From Paramacrobiotus metropolitanus (taxonomy: Eukaryota; Tardigrada; Eutardigrada; Parachela; Macrobiotidae): 64,000 nucleotides of DNA. The translations under genes and the position numbers were made by a program. Shown here piece after piece: positions 46,765 to 58,303 of the stretch (its first letter is position 1; each line of letters begins with the position of its first letter). The DNA lies in assembly GCF_019649055.1 (NCBI RefSeq), contig NW_026570320.1:1-64000 (forward strand), given 5' to 3'. The notes under the pieces are model-generated. The model saw only the letters and a list, made by a program, of their open reading frames with translations. It had not been told where the DNA came from and did no database searches.

Positions 46765-49700
46765 CTACGCATTCGCGCTGTGCGAATCGGAGAGATCAAC
46801 GGTAACAAGTGCACCGGACGTTCCAGGTTCCGCTGATGATCCGGGTGATTCATCAAGAGAGCGCGCTTTCAATTGTTCTTCCCACATGGCACGGTACTTT
46901 CCATCGTATTTCAACAGTTCGTCATGACTGCCGCGCTCCACAATTTCTCCCTCCTGCAGCACCAGAATTTGATCCGCATGGATAATGGTTGACAAACGAT
47001 GCGCCACAATAATTGTTGTACGGTTAGCGCAAATCCGTGCCAGAGATGACTGGATCTGCCGTTCCGTCTGGGTGTCCAAGGCTGACTGCAATAAAGGACA
47101 ATCTATAAACCCCTGAGATAGGTACATGTTGCACAATGCACATTATTCCTATGATTCTCCCGATTTATGCTTTGCAAGTGAATAAAGACGCTACCGTTGC
47201 TTCGTCCAAAAGCACCACCATGGGTGATTTCAATATGGTTCTGGCGATGGCCACCCGTTGCTTTTCTCCGCCGCTCAGCTTCAACCCTCGCTCACCGACC
47301 ACCGTATCGTACTTGTCGGGAAAACTGAGTATTCGATCATGAATTTCCGCTGCTCGGGCTGCTTCTTCCACTTCCTCGTCTTCGGCTGTGTTGCGGCCGT
47401 ATCGAATGTTGTAACGTATGGGAGCATTGAAGAGCACAGTATCCTGAGGTACAACGCCAATGGCGTACCGTAAAGTTTTCTGCTTCACCTATGTAAAAAG
47501 TTAATTTAAATGCGCGGCGCTTCAAAGCTAACATAACGATCAACAGGTTTCACCGCAACAGGGCAATACACCGTAACAATTTGATTTATTATTTAAAGGC
47601 ATGTTTCGATTAGGAATATCATTCTGTTTCACTATTTCATTCCGCGTTAATCAGTTTTCATATAAACGTACCTTTGAAATATCCTGGCCATCAAACAAAA
47701 TTGCTCCACGCTGGACATCATAAAAACGAAACATGAGGCGTATAACTGTGCTTTTACCGCTACCCGTGTGCCCGACCAGTGCCACGGTCTTTCCGGCAGG
47801 AACTTTGAATGAGATCCCTTTGAGAATAGGTCGTGCCGGCTCGTAGGCAAAATAAACGTCGCGAAACTCAATCTCGCCACCAACAGTGTTCAGCATAGGA
47901 GCACCAGGAAGATCTTTAACTTCCTCCTTTTCGTTCAATAGATCGAACATATTTTCCATGTCAACAAAAGCCGTTTGGATCATTCTAGAATACACCCGAC
48001 GTATTGATAAAAAAAGTGCAGCTTTCACTAACACCTAACACACGCATTTTTCAAAAATGCACATTTTCGGATGAAATGATTGTTTATTTACTGAAACAAC
48101 GAAAATAGTCTAGCATTCAATTAATTAAAAAAATGCACGATCAGAAATTCAGGTAAGATACTGAAATTATTAAGAAAACGAAACCCAATAACGAGAAGAC
48201 TGCAAAACAAGATCAGGTTAAAAATGACTCACTTTACCTGTAGTATGTTCCAAACCAGTTCAGCGGGCCATATAGCTGAAATATGCAGAAATTACAAGTG
48301 AGATAACACAGTGCTAACAAAGGAGGACTCGTAATAAGCAAATAAGGTTCAAAAACGTCCGCGTTACCTGAATGATGTAAGTTCCCAGTAAAACAAAATC
48401 CCCAACATTCAAACTATCCTTTTTATAGACCATCCAAGCACACAACAGTGAACCAGCAAGAAATCCCAAGTTGATGGTAACGTTTTGAAAAAAGTTGAGG
48501 ATACACAGTGAGGCATTGGAAGCCCACTCCATTTTTTGAAAATTCACGATAGCCTCACGATATCGACCAACTTCGTATTCTTCGGCATTGTAATATTTGA
48601 CAGTCTCGAAGTTAATCAATGAATCCATCGCTTTCTGACGGCTTTCGTTTTCCAAAAGATTGCTAGTGCGGCGATATTTTGTACGCCACTCAGTGAGCCA
48701 TATAGTTCCAGCTGCAAAGAAAACGGTACTGCAGCTGAAACGTGTTTTTACAATGCACAAGAAATTGCAAATCCAAATTTTACTGGTTTTTTAAATATTG
48801 AACCAGTCGAATATCAATGTATACGATGATAAACCATTTTCAGTATGTACAGACTCTGCGCAATACCATTTTGCCGCGTAACATGACAAAAAATCTGCTG
48901 ACAAATACATGAGACGCACGGTCTAACATACCGAGATAGAGTGCCATGGTCACAAATACGATCAATCCGAACCATGCGTTAAACGCGCTGACGAAATACA
49001 CAATAGCGATGATAATGTCAGCTACCGTTGGCAGGATTTGGAATACCACATAATTCAACAAATTATTAACGCTGTCTGTTCCACGGTCCATCACCCGCAA
49101 GACTTCGCCAGTTTTTCTACTCAAATGCCAACGCAAGGAGAGGGAATGAAGATGACCGAATAAACTGACTTCGATTTCACGCGTGGTATACTGCTGCACA
49201 GGAATCCACAGATACGACCGTAAATTGTTAAGAAATCCCATGGCACCTGTGGCGCAAGAACATTTCCGTATTTGTTGTCCTTATAGTGTAGAGAGTAACT
49301 GAGTAAGTAGTCTGTAATAATGTTTTACCTGTACCACCGCCTTGCAGGAACCGTACAAATACGAAGATGAGAATCAGATCATAACGAAAACTCACTGGAT
49401 TTGTCAAGCTGTCAACTGTAAAATCGCAAAAAAATAAAATTAGGTCTATAACAAACCGTAAAGTTTTGTACTTCAAAATCGAACATGCTCCAATCACCGG
49501 CAAAAACTATAAAAATTCATTAATACCACATTACGAAACACTACTACAAAACTACTTAATTTTAATTCGAAAAGAGGAGTTAAATGCTTCACTCCTGTGT
49601 ATTACTATACGAAGTACGCACGTACCAATACGCTTGTAATAAATTGGTGTTAAAAGATTCACTCCTCGTCCGGCCACTAACAATACGATCGATCCAAACA

Positions 49701-50899
49701 CGCACAGCTGAACGCGAAGATCTCGCCGTGGCCAAACAAACGGCATCAACACCTTCATTTTTCCGTAGAGATTCTTGAAAGTTGACTTTTCATGTTGCCG
49801 AAATCCAGTGCGACTGCCCGTTCCAGCCTACTAATTAACGAAAAACTGCTGTATCACAACGAAAGAACTGTCATAAAATTCTTTAAAGAATATCCCTACC
49901 GAGCCTTCCGCATCTTCCGGCTTGGGCTCCTCATGCAACCAAGTGCTGAGGGTCCGATTGCTCGGCAGTCCCGGAGCCAAAATTCCCAAGAAAAACAGCG
50001 AAACGGTAAAAATGTATCGCGTAATGAACAAGCCCAGCTCCACTCTATCGTCATACCTATGGAAAATCGAGATTTAAAATATAAAATAAACATGTTAATT
50101 ATCAATTTTTACTATGCATAAAAAGTGGATAAGCAGTTTAATTCAATTATTTTGCAACGTGTAAAATAGGTGCTTTGCAGATAATTACAAACTTGCAATC
50201 GATATACATTATACCTATACAAATGCAGATTTAAATGTAAAAAACACATTAATATAATGTCTGAATGTCATAAACTACGAAATACGTAAACATGAATTAT
50301 TAGGCAAATGCACGAATGAATCAAAGAATAATAAAAAAATAAATTAATGTACAAAAGACATCGCCATATCAACAACCTGAGTAAAAAAAAAGGACTTACG
50401 TCTGGAGTTTCCACCACCACCACGGACTTTTGAACGAAACAAATGACAGCGTCTCAAATATCAACACCAAGGCCCAAAACCCCAGAATAACCAGTCCGTG
50501 TCCCCTGGTAGGAATTGTAGGCAGCATATAATTTCGTTCCATGAACACCAATGACACGGAAACGCCCAGCGCGATAATGTACGCGATACAGTATACAATC
50601 ATGGATCCAGCGGGTTTATGGTTTTGTAGAACGGTAATTTGTACCGCTAGACGAAATAGGATTATTAGCGGCATTAGGACGAGAAAGAGAAGCTGCAAAT
50701 GGAACAACCACGAGCGAGGTTTAACTCGCTCAGCTAACGTCGTCCCATGCTTTCGGTAAATCCGCAGTTGAATGGATCCGAAGACCAACATCAGTGCACA
50801 AAATATCGACGGCCCGACAGTTTCCAGAAAACATGGAGAGAAACCATGATACTGCCAGGCTGGCAGGAATGTTTCATTTCCCGAACAATACGGCAACAT
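46765..50899 (-). CDS. ABCB6: ABC transporter B family member 6
   Basis: A half-transporter of the ATM/HMT1 branch, linked to porphyrin or heavy-metal handling in mitochondria, lysosomes and plasma membrane. Ten exons: 50899-50400, 50056-49900, 49827-49626, 49415-49329, 49246-48932, 48711-48368, 48275-48238, 47984-47672, 47488-47195 and 47085-46765, all phase-consistent, giving 856 residues (human 842). The extra N-terminal membrane domain starts [15 protein letters not shown] and continues GFSPCF. Core marks are [39 protein letters not shown], Walker [11 protein letters not shown]-loop PQDTVLF, signature LSGGE, Walker B VVLLDEAT and H-loop VAHRLST. A 38-base microexon (48275-48238) encodes [12 protein letters not shown]. 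The gene is head-to-head with POP4. Confidence 0.97.
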
Positions 50900-51494
50900 T
50901 TTTAGAAAACAGACAGATTTACGCTCAGACAATTAAAGTCAGGGACAGGGAAACGGAAAACCCTTTACAGCCACCAAGACCAGGAGAAGAAACGTGAAAG
51001 GCACGATCGGGAACCACGTGACAGAAAAACGTTTTCTCATGTTACGTACATATATTTAAAATGCGGAAGATACGATGAATATAACTTCTGAGTAACCCTT
51101 CAAGTATTCCAACATCGCTTTAAAGTTCGTTCGCAAATAAAAACATTTTCCGATTTTCGATTGTAATGTGTCTGGGGATAAACAAAATTTGTGAACGTCA
51201 GCTGTGACTCCGCATATTTCAAACTTCAAACAGTACAAATTTACGCCAAGTGCTCAGCCTAGGCGGTTGCACTATACCATGCTTCATAATTATATTATTG
51301 TCTATAAACACATTGTCTATAAACACTTTCATGATACAGTGAAGAATATGTACCATTAATGGAGAGTGTTGCAGTCCCAACTTTTTACAAAATCTTTTGA
51401 AAACGTGTTAATACCTACTTTACATTGTATCTGTACTGTGTGCAGTTTTTAATGTTTTTAGTGCTCGTCTGAGGACAGAAGTTATCGATGTGCC
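50900..51494. promoter_or_regulatory. Shared divergent promoter region of ABCB6 and POP4
   Basis: 595 bases between divergent start codons with no gene inside, so both promoters lie here. The direct repeat ATTGTCTATAAACAC occurs at about 51296-51325. No TATA box could be assigned confidently. Confidence 0.5.
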
Positions 51495-52285
51495 ATGGAT
51501 GTACCCGAGAAGGATTTATACCGGTCCATAGAGGAAGCCACCAAGCAGATGTCGCAAGATCTCGATCTGGTTGGACAAGGGAAGGGAACTTCGCAGCTGA
51601 AATCGGTTTTGAAGAAAGCATTTGTTAAAGATAAAGCTCGTTTCGAAGACTCGTGGAAAAAGGTGTGCACGCACAGCTGATAAAATAACCGTTCATTCAG
51701 TGCTGTATAGTGCAGACTGTAGTGCCGTTATAGGATGTCTGACTGTTTCTCGTTTCATGCCGTTAATTGCTATAGAGTTATCTTTTGCTGGATCCCAAGC
51801 GCAAATCCAAGAAATCGAAAAAGCCCCGACCACCACAAGGTCTCACGCATAAGGAGCGCAAAGAGCTGAAAGTGTTTGACATCCCGAAGGAGCAGCAAAA
51901 GTTCAGTATATTTGAACCTCTGCATGCTTTGTGGTGCGGATACATGGAGGAGGCATTCCGTTTATCCCATCTGCAGAGTTCTGGTGTGAACAATACACAG
52001 GAAGATCTGACCAAAGCGGATTATCATGGTGCCATGTTGAAAGTTGTAGAATCGAACAACCCCAGCCTGGTTGGTGTGGAAGGAATCGTAACACGCGAGA
52101 CCAGGAATACGTTTCATCTCATTACGCGGGCAGACCAGCTGAAAATCATCCCGAAATCGGTTTGCACTTTTGAATATGCAGTCGGAAATGTGCGCGTGAA
52201 AATCTATGGAGTTAATTTCTGTTCTCGCCCGGCAGATAGGATAAAGAGGAAGCTGGGAAAGCGAAAACCAATTCGAGTGATTTGA
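51495..52285 (+). CDS. POP4: Ribonuclease P/MRP subunit p29
   Basis: Rpp29 is a protein subunit of nuclear RNase P and RNase MRP, which mature tRNA 5' ends and rRNA. Two exons, 51495-51662 and 51776-52285 (acceptor GCTATAG), encode 225 residues (human 220). The basic LLLDPKRKSKKSKKPRPPQG and LTHKERKELKVFDIPKEQQ precede the Sm-like UPF0086 core: FEPLHALWCGYM, KADYHGAMLKVVESNNPSLV, GIVTRETRNTFHLIT and KIIPKSVCTFEY. The polyadenylation signal AATAAA lies at 52516-52521. The gene converges with TAF6. Confidence 0.95.
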
Positions 52286-52640
52286 TCACATTGCCGTGCT
52301 TGTGAAATTCACATTTCACACCGTCTGTGACTGAAAACTGAGAAATTTTATGGTTTTTAATGGGGTTGTGCTACGAGTGGTACTTTTGGATATTACCGTT
52401 CGATGCGAAATTCACAAAACAGTCTGTCTGACATTCAGAATTTGACAATCATTGAATTGTCATTTATGTACAGTATAGTACCGAATATTTAACGGGTAAT
52501 AACATAACATGCAACAATAAAACATTTAAAAGGAATGTTACCGTTCATGCAACAATAACATGACAAAACTTTTTAACAACACAAACAGAGCCCTAATAGG
52601 CGATACAAGACAAAAATACCAGAGATAACTACGACCAAAT
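52286..52640. other. Convergent 3' region of POP4 and TAF6
   Basis: 355 bases between two stop codons. It contains AATAAA at 52516-52521 for POP4. No gene was seen. Confidence 0.5.
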
Positions 52641-55077
52641 TCAGGAAGAATCCTTCCCAGGATCATGAACGGGGCTCATGAACGATCCCGTACTGGACTG
52701 TGGCAAGGTACGCATCCCAACACCCGCACTGCCCGGCGAGCTGGCTCTCATTCCCGTTGGAAATAAAGGAGGCCGCACGACCGGTGGCGACATCGCCGAT
52801 GATGGCGACGTAATATGCGGATGAGTCGAAGTGGACGCCGGTGACGCAACGGGCATTCTGGTGGCCGGAGATCCCACTGTGCTGGACACACTGTTCTGTG
52901 GACTGAACATTCGCACCGATCCCGACACGGATGGCCGTTTGGCTGTGTCCTTTGCACGATCCTTTTGAAATTGGTCATACAAAAGAGGTCCAAACACTGT
53001 GCCGTACTCAATGCGGAAATCTTCTGGTTTATCGATGTGTGGACGGAGGGTGCGATGGTGCTCCGAAACTCGGCTCTAAGTTTGAATGTTCAGTCAGACA
53101 ACTTTTATGATTAGTATCGCTAAAAACAGCGTCCAAACTTACGATTAATCGGTCGCGGATTTGATCAACCGCTTTCTTGTCGGCTGCGCTGCTATTGGGA
53201 GTCTGATAGTTTTTCAACAGTTCGGCCTCGTGTTTCATTCTTGGAACAACCATAAGGGATATCGTCTGCAAAAACGAAAACCGCATCTGATTGATGGCTG
53301 CATGCTAATCACTGTTCAACAAAATCAGACTGCTGCATATTTATAACTTTATGACAAACGTTACCGACTGTCTAATTTGCAATTAAAGCGAAAACCACGT
53401 AGCTTGCCATAATTGATAACTACTTTAAATACTGAACAACATAAATTCGATGAATAAATAATTACAAACCGTAAAATTTACAAACAAAATAATTATTAAT
53501 TTACTAACATATACTAACACGTACTGCAGTAAAATGGTTTCTAAAGACAGAATACTCCACTTCGCTTCCGGTATTCATGTCAGTTTCACTTACTTCGTTT
53601 CCAAATTCCGTTAGAGCACAGTACGCTCCATATCTGGTAGCCAACGGAGATGCATCGTCATCCAGAGTTTCTTTAAAAATTTGAATCAATCTCTGCAACA
53701 ACCGGCTGGTCGGAGAATCATAATTCCTGAAAACCGCAGATATTTTTAAAGATAATGCACTCCAACAGGTAGTTCGTTTCTACAATCACACCGGGATATC
53801 GAAGCAAGAATTTTCGCGGCGAATCCCCGCAGAGCCCAATGATTATCGACTTCCGGTCGCGAGCAGAGAACTTTGCTTACGCAGCAAGATGTCACTGCTG
53901 GGACAATGCGATCGAGATATTCGTGAAAATACAGGGACTGGTTATCCAGCAGTGCCTTCACCATCCTCATAATGTAGATCAAAAGAGCTAAATTCTGCTG
54001 GACAACATTCACTTTCACGCCCTCTGAAAAATAAGAAAACGAAAACTGTTAAGCCAACATGCCAAAGTAAAAGAAAATTATAAAAGAAACTAAAAAATAC
54101 GTCTGCAGTTATTGTATGTATTGTAATACGGTGTCGGTAAGCAATGCCATTGCCATCATGTTGGGAATTGATGACGCTTTATACAACTCCTAAGTAAAAC
54201 AAACTGATTCGTTAAAAAAAAATCAAAACGCCCGTAAAAAATCCTATGGCACCGACAAACTCGCTATGAGAAAGCCGTTAATTTCGCAAATTGCCTTTTG
54301 CTCGTACTAAAACTGCTACGTACAAACCAATCCAAACCTTCAGATGTACAAAAAACCCAAAGGAAAATCCATACCTGATATAAAAACAGCCAGACGAGGG
54401 ACGAGAGCGTGCAGGCCTGGATCGTGTTCCAAACTGGAGAGTGCTTCCTTTCTCTTGTCCTCATTGCTGCCAATAACCGCTTCCGTGACATCCTTGTAAT
54501 ACTGCTGCTGTTCAGCGCTGAGATCTCCCGTCGCCAAATCCTTAATTCTCACCACCTGGCTCTTCTGCACCGCTTTCTCCGTAGCAACTTTTCGGGCCAC
54601 CACGGGGTTCGTCGCTTTGGCTTTCTGATCATCCTTCGTTAAAGGCGCAGGATTCTCGGGAATCGTGGGTTGTTTGCCTTCAATGGCTAACCAGTGCTGA
54701 CGCAGCGTCACCTCCGAAGGAAGAGAGCCGCCGTGTTTGCGCGCGATGGATTGCACTTCTTTCTCCTTGTCATCCACGACATACAGCGTCTTCCCTCCCA
54801 CACCACTGACGCCGCGGATGGGAATGTAGTCCCCCGTGGAGATGTCCACGGTGGGATCGAGATTCAGCAGCTGCATGGCCGAATCTACATCGGATTTCAG
54901 CAGTTTCATACGATGCGAGCAGTTGGCGTTTTTATTGGCACGGTCCACGATAGTCTGCACAATCTGCGAGACGGAACCGCTGATGAACTCCGCAGCCTCC
55001 TCGGAGAGATTGTGCACGCCAAGAGTTTCTGCCCAGATTTTGACCTGATCACTGGACAAAGATTTGGATGATGCCAT
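52641..55077 (-). CDS. TAF6: TFIID subunit TAF6
   Basis: A TFIID (and in animals SAGA-type) subunit. The N-terminal histone fold pairs with TAF9, and the HEAT-repeat domain forms the TFIID core. Five exons: 55077-54375, 54023-53792, 53726-53594, 53265-53143 and 53075-52641, all in phase, 541 residues. The histone fold covers about residues 5-75 ([39 protein letters not shown]). A linker [19 protein letters not shown] follows, then [20 protein letters not shown]. The HEAT part has [35 protein letters not shown] and [14 protein letters not shown]. The C-terminus is Ser/Pro-rich and shorter than human. No frame break. Confidence 0.97.
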
Positions 55078-55357
55078 TTTGAGCTTCGAAGTCTCCCGTC
55101 TCGTGTTATGGTTCCAGTTTCCACCAGTTCGTCTTCAACACTTTAAATCCAGTCGGCAGTCATTGATCATACTTCCTCTTTTAGGGCAAAACTACTACAT
55201 CTTTAACTGTGAGTATTTTAACTGTATTAAGTATTTAACTCTGCAATCTACAGTCTTTCATATTTTTACATTAATCATAAAAATAAAATGATAAAATTTA
55301 AGTACAGTAAATCAGTAAATCTAGAAATAGAACCCGTAAAAACGTTCCTGTAATACC
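55078..55357. other. TAF6 upstream region
   Basis: A short spacer between the TAF6 start and the inverted-repeat transposon, so the TAF6 promoter should lie here. The right part includes the left target duplication CTGTAATACC (55348-55357) of the element. Confidence 0.4.
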
Positions 55358-55504
55358 ACGCGCGGCTAACGGGAAAATTGCTCCTCGTAGCCCTAACGGT
55401 ATAACGAGCCGCACCCACAGCCAATGAGCAGTATCTTAGCCAACGAATCGTAATTGCCCACAGAAACATTGCAAATACTACAGAACTTTAAATATCGTTA
55501 GCGG

Positions 55505-56293
55505 ATACACAATAGGGGCTTTGCGTTGCAACTTGTATGTCATATAAGTTAGCATCCATCTACATAAGTAAGACTTCCGGTCGTCGGAATTGGTTTGTGC
55601 GTAAGGCTCAAAACGAGCTGGTGTGCGGCACGCGTGTAGCTGTGACCAGCTCGCTCATACACATACAAGTAGCCGACCTGACTGGCAGTCAATCCCCAAA
55701 ACTTGCAGCACTCTTCTTTCGTTTTCCTTTCAACAGAACTTCCCAATCGATATGTCAAAAGATGGAGAATTAATTTTCAAACTTTTCGATACCTAACAAG
55801 TGGATATCTATAGCAAATCGAGAAAGTTATGGCTGTTTTGGCTTCTCGTAGACAAAGCATAGGCCCGTGCGAGGAGGCGTTGCTTGCATCCTATGCTAAG
55901 TCTACGAGAAACCAAAACAGCCATAACTTTCTTGATTTGCCATAGATATCCACTTGTTAGGTATCAAAAAGTTTGAAAATTAATTCTCTATCTTTTGATA
56001 TTTCGATTGGGAAGTTCTGTTGAGAAGTAAACGAAAGATCAGTTTTTGAAATTTCGAGATCGACAGCAGTTGGAGCAGATTCGTGTATGTATGCATGCGA
56101 GGGGGTGGAGTTACATACATACGCGTAAGGCCTTTACGAGTATGCATTTTTAGCACCGCCCCACGCAAGCACACATCTAATTCGGGCGGCAGCGAATCGC
56201 CGCATTGTGGGTTCGGCTATGGTGTAACTTGTATTGATGGGTCGTTAGTTGTGTATCATACAAGTAGCAACGCAAAGCCCGGAATATGTGTAT
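55505..56293. mobile_element. Nested 789-base element with short inverted repeats
   Basis: It sits inside the left arm of the larger transposon. Inverted ends: ATACACAATAGGGGCTTTGC at the left, and the reverse complement of CGCAAAGCCCGGAATATGTG at the right, with CGTTGC(A/T)ACTTGTATG further in (about 40 bases in all). The corresponding point of the right arm lacks it, which shows it inserted later. The interior carries a strong foldback (55715-56038). Target duplication unresolved. No protein gene. Confidence 0.7.
55715..56038. repeat. 149-base inverted repeat with 26-base loop
   Basis: The arms 55715-55863 and 55890-56038 are reverse complements at roughly 93 percent by eye, for example GAACTTCCCAATCG near 55737 and its complement near 56018, and GTTATGGCTGTTTTGG and its complement. 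It would form a very stable hairpin of about 324 bases. Confidence 0.9.
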
Positions 56294-56629
56294 TATAGAA
56301 CTTCTATTTAATCAAAGCGTCAGTTCTCTTTTTTATTTTATTTATGAAATAATTTTGACGTTTTGGTTTCTGCTGATTTAAATTTCATTGATATCGATGA
56401 CTATCGGAAATATCGACGAAGTCGTGTCGTTATGAACTGATTGTTGTCACGCTTTTCACGTACATAAGATTTGCCCCACGGATTTTACAATTAAATTCCG
56501 GTGTACAAAAAACAACCAAAACATTAAACATTACAACAATAAAATGCATTTTTCGTTGCGGAAAATAAACTTGCCGCAAAAAAGGTGACAAAATACAGAA
56601 ATTTCTAAGCTGCTTTTCATAGCCGCCTC

Positions 56630-56765
56630 ATCAGGATGTACTATAAATTTTACATCAGGTTGTACTACAGGATGTACATCAAGGGTACTACAGGATGTAC
56701 ATCAAGGTGTACTACCGGACGTACATTAAGTTGTACAACAGAGTGTGCTACATAACGTTCATTTA
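56630..56765. repeat. 23-base tandem repeats, left arm
   Basis: Four to five imperfect copies of a unit like GTACTACAGGATGTACATCA plus a few G/A bases (period about 23). An inverted array of the same unit lies at about 57540-57690. Such sub-terminal tandem repeats are common transposase-binding arrays in long-inverted-repeat elements. Confidence 0.8.
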
Positions 56766-57539
56766 ATAACAAAATGATATTTAAATGTAATTATAACATG
56801 ATAATACTGAAATTTTAAATAATAAATATTGTTATATCAATATTAATAAAAACACGACAAAAAAAATAACTGCAGATATGCAAAACTTCGGCAAAACGTT
56901 TTTAAGAAATGAAGTTATAACAAACGCCGACACGCACAGCTTTATAGTGCATTCTAATGTACGATGGCTAGCTAACCTTTTAACATGTAGTATGCCCGCT
57001 CTGCAATGTTATAAAACGACATCGTCATAAATTAAAGACACCACAAGTTTATTTACTGATTTCCCTAACAAACTTATTAGCAATTAGAATTTCTGAAACT
57101 TGTGTCCTAAGCAAAGTTTTCAGGAACAGATCTGTTCGCAAATACTCAGTAACTATACCGGTAGAGCCAAACTGTTTAGGTTGCGTTGAAGAAATAACTA
57201 AAACGCAATTTTTACAAACATAATTTGGACAAGGTAAAGTTGATATTTTGTTTGAAAAGAGAATTAACAATATAGAAACTAGCTGTTACGATAATAAAAA
57301 CAAGCCATATTACATTTTTAAATATAATGATAATGCATATAATGTTAATGCACTTCGCACCAGGAACTTCGATCATGTTCTAAAAACGTGGTGCCGAAGT
57401 TTTTGAATAATGGTTTTTCATGTAAACTTTTATCTCGTGTTTCATTTACTTAATATAGATATGACAATATTTATTACTTCAAACTTTAATATTATTAGTT
57501 AAAATTACGTTAAAATATCATATTTATTAATAAAGGAAC

Positions 57540-57690
57540 GCACTGTTGCACATCCTGTAATATACCCTAAGGTACACCCTGTAGTAAGACCTTGATGCAC
57601 ACTCTACAGTGCAACCTGATGTACATCCTGTAGTACAACCTGATGGTAAACCTGTAGTACGCCTTGATGTACAATCTGCAGTGCTACCTG
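57540..57690. repeat. 23-base tandem repeats, right arm (inverted)
   Basis: Reverse-complement copies of the left-arm unit (TGATGTACATCCTGTAGTAC and variants), about six copies. The open frame at 57609-57866 starts inside this array and is a by-product of it. Confidence 0.8.
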
Positions 57691-58303
57691 TTGAGAGAGG
57701 CTACGAGGAAATAAATAGCTTCGAATTTTTCTATTTTGCCACTGTTTGCTTTTGTAAACCAGTTCTTTGTGACAAATTTGCAACTGTTTTTATTGTAATT
57801 AATAAAACTCTTTATTGGTTTTGTACATTAATGTTCTTTTTTGAAAGCACCGGGGTGAATTTGTGACCCAATAAAAGCTATCAGTACTAGTAACTTCTTA
57901 TCTACAAGAAAGGCTCGACGACAACAAGCGAATAGTGAAATTCAGCAAAACCGTTATCCGCCGAAACAAAACGTAAAATTGATCGTAATCATTTTAATTT
58001 TCAAATCGCGACATTACAGTCATAGTTCCATTAACTACGGCCATCATTGCACAGTTAAAATTGATCTATCATGAAAGGAAAAGGAAAACTCTGACTTTGG
58101 GATTTTAAAAGTTTAATATCGTATGTATGGTAACTAATGATATGCCTTTGCAATTTGGATTTGAATCGGAGAAAATTTCTTGAAGTTCTCTGTGCAATTA
58201 GGATTCGTTGGCTAAACAGCTGCTCATTGGTTGTGGGTGGGGTTCGTTATAGCATAAGGTCTACGAGGAGCAATTTTCCCGTTAGTCGCGCGTCTGTAAA
58301 ACC

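Larger units (their letters stand above)
55358..58293. mobile_element. Long-inverted-repeat DNA transposon (foldback or MULE-like), non-autonomous
   Basis: The ends begin ACGCGCG(G/A)CTAACGGGAA on both sides in inverted orientation, and the first 105-110 bases match at high identity (55358-55468 against 58188-58293). Flanks CTGTAATACC (55348-55357) and CTGTAAAACC (58294-58303) look like a 10-base target duplication with one change. The inverted likeness resumes further in, from about 56300 to 56960 against 57330 to 57930, including 23-base tandem repeats, so each arm is roughly 0.9-1 kb. The left arm is split by a nested element (55505-56293). The central spacer is only about 370 bases and holds no transposase. 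A target duplication of 9-10 bases with long arms suggests Mutator-like or foldback families. Confidence 0.8.

Noticed and set aside
57609-57866. ORF with DVHPVVQPDGKPVV repeats
   Set aside because: Created by the 23-base tandem repeats of the transposon arm.
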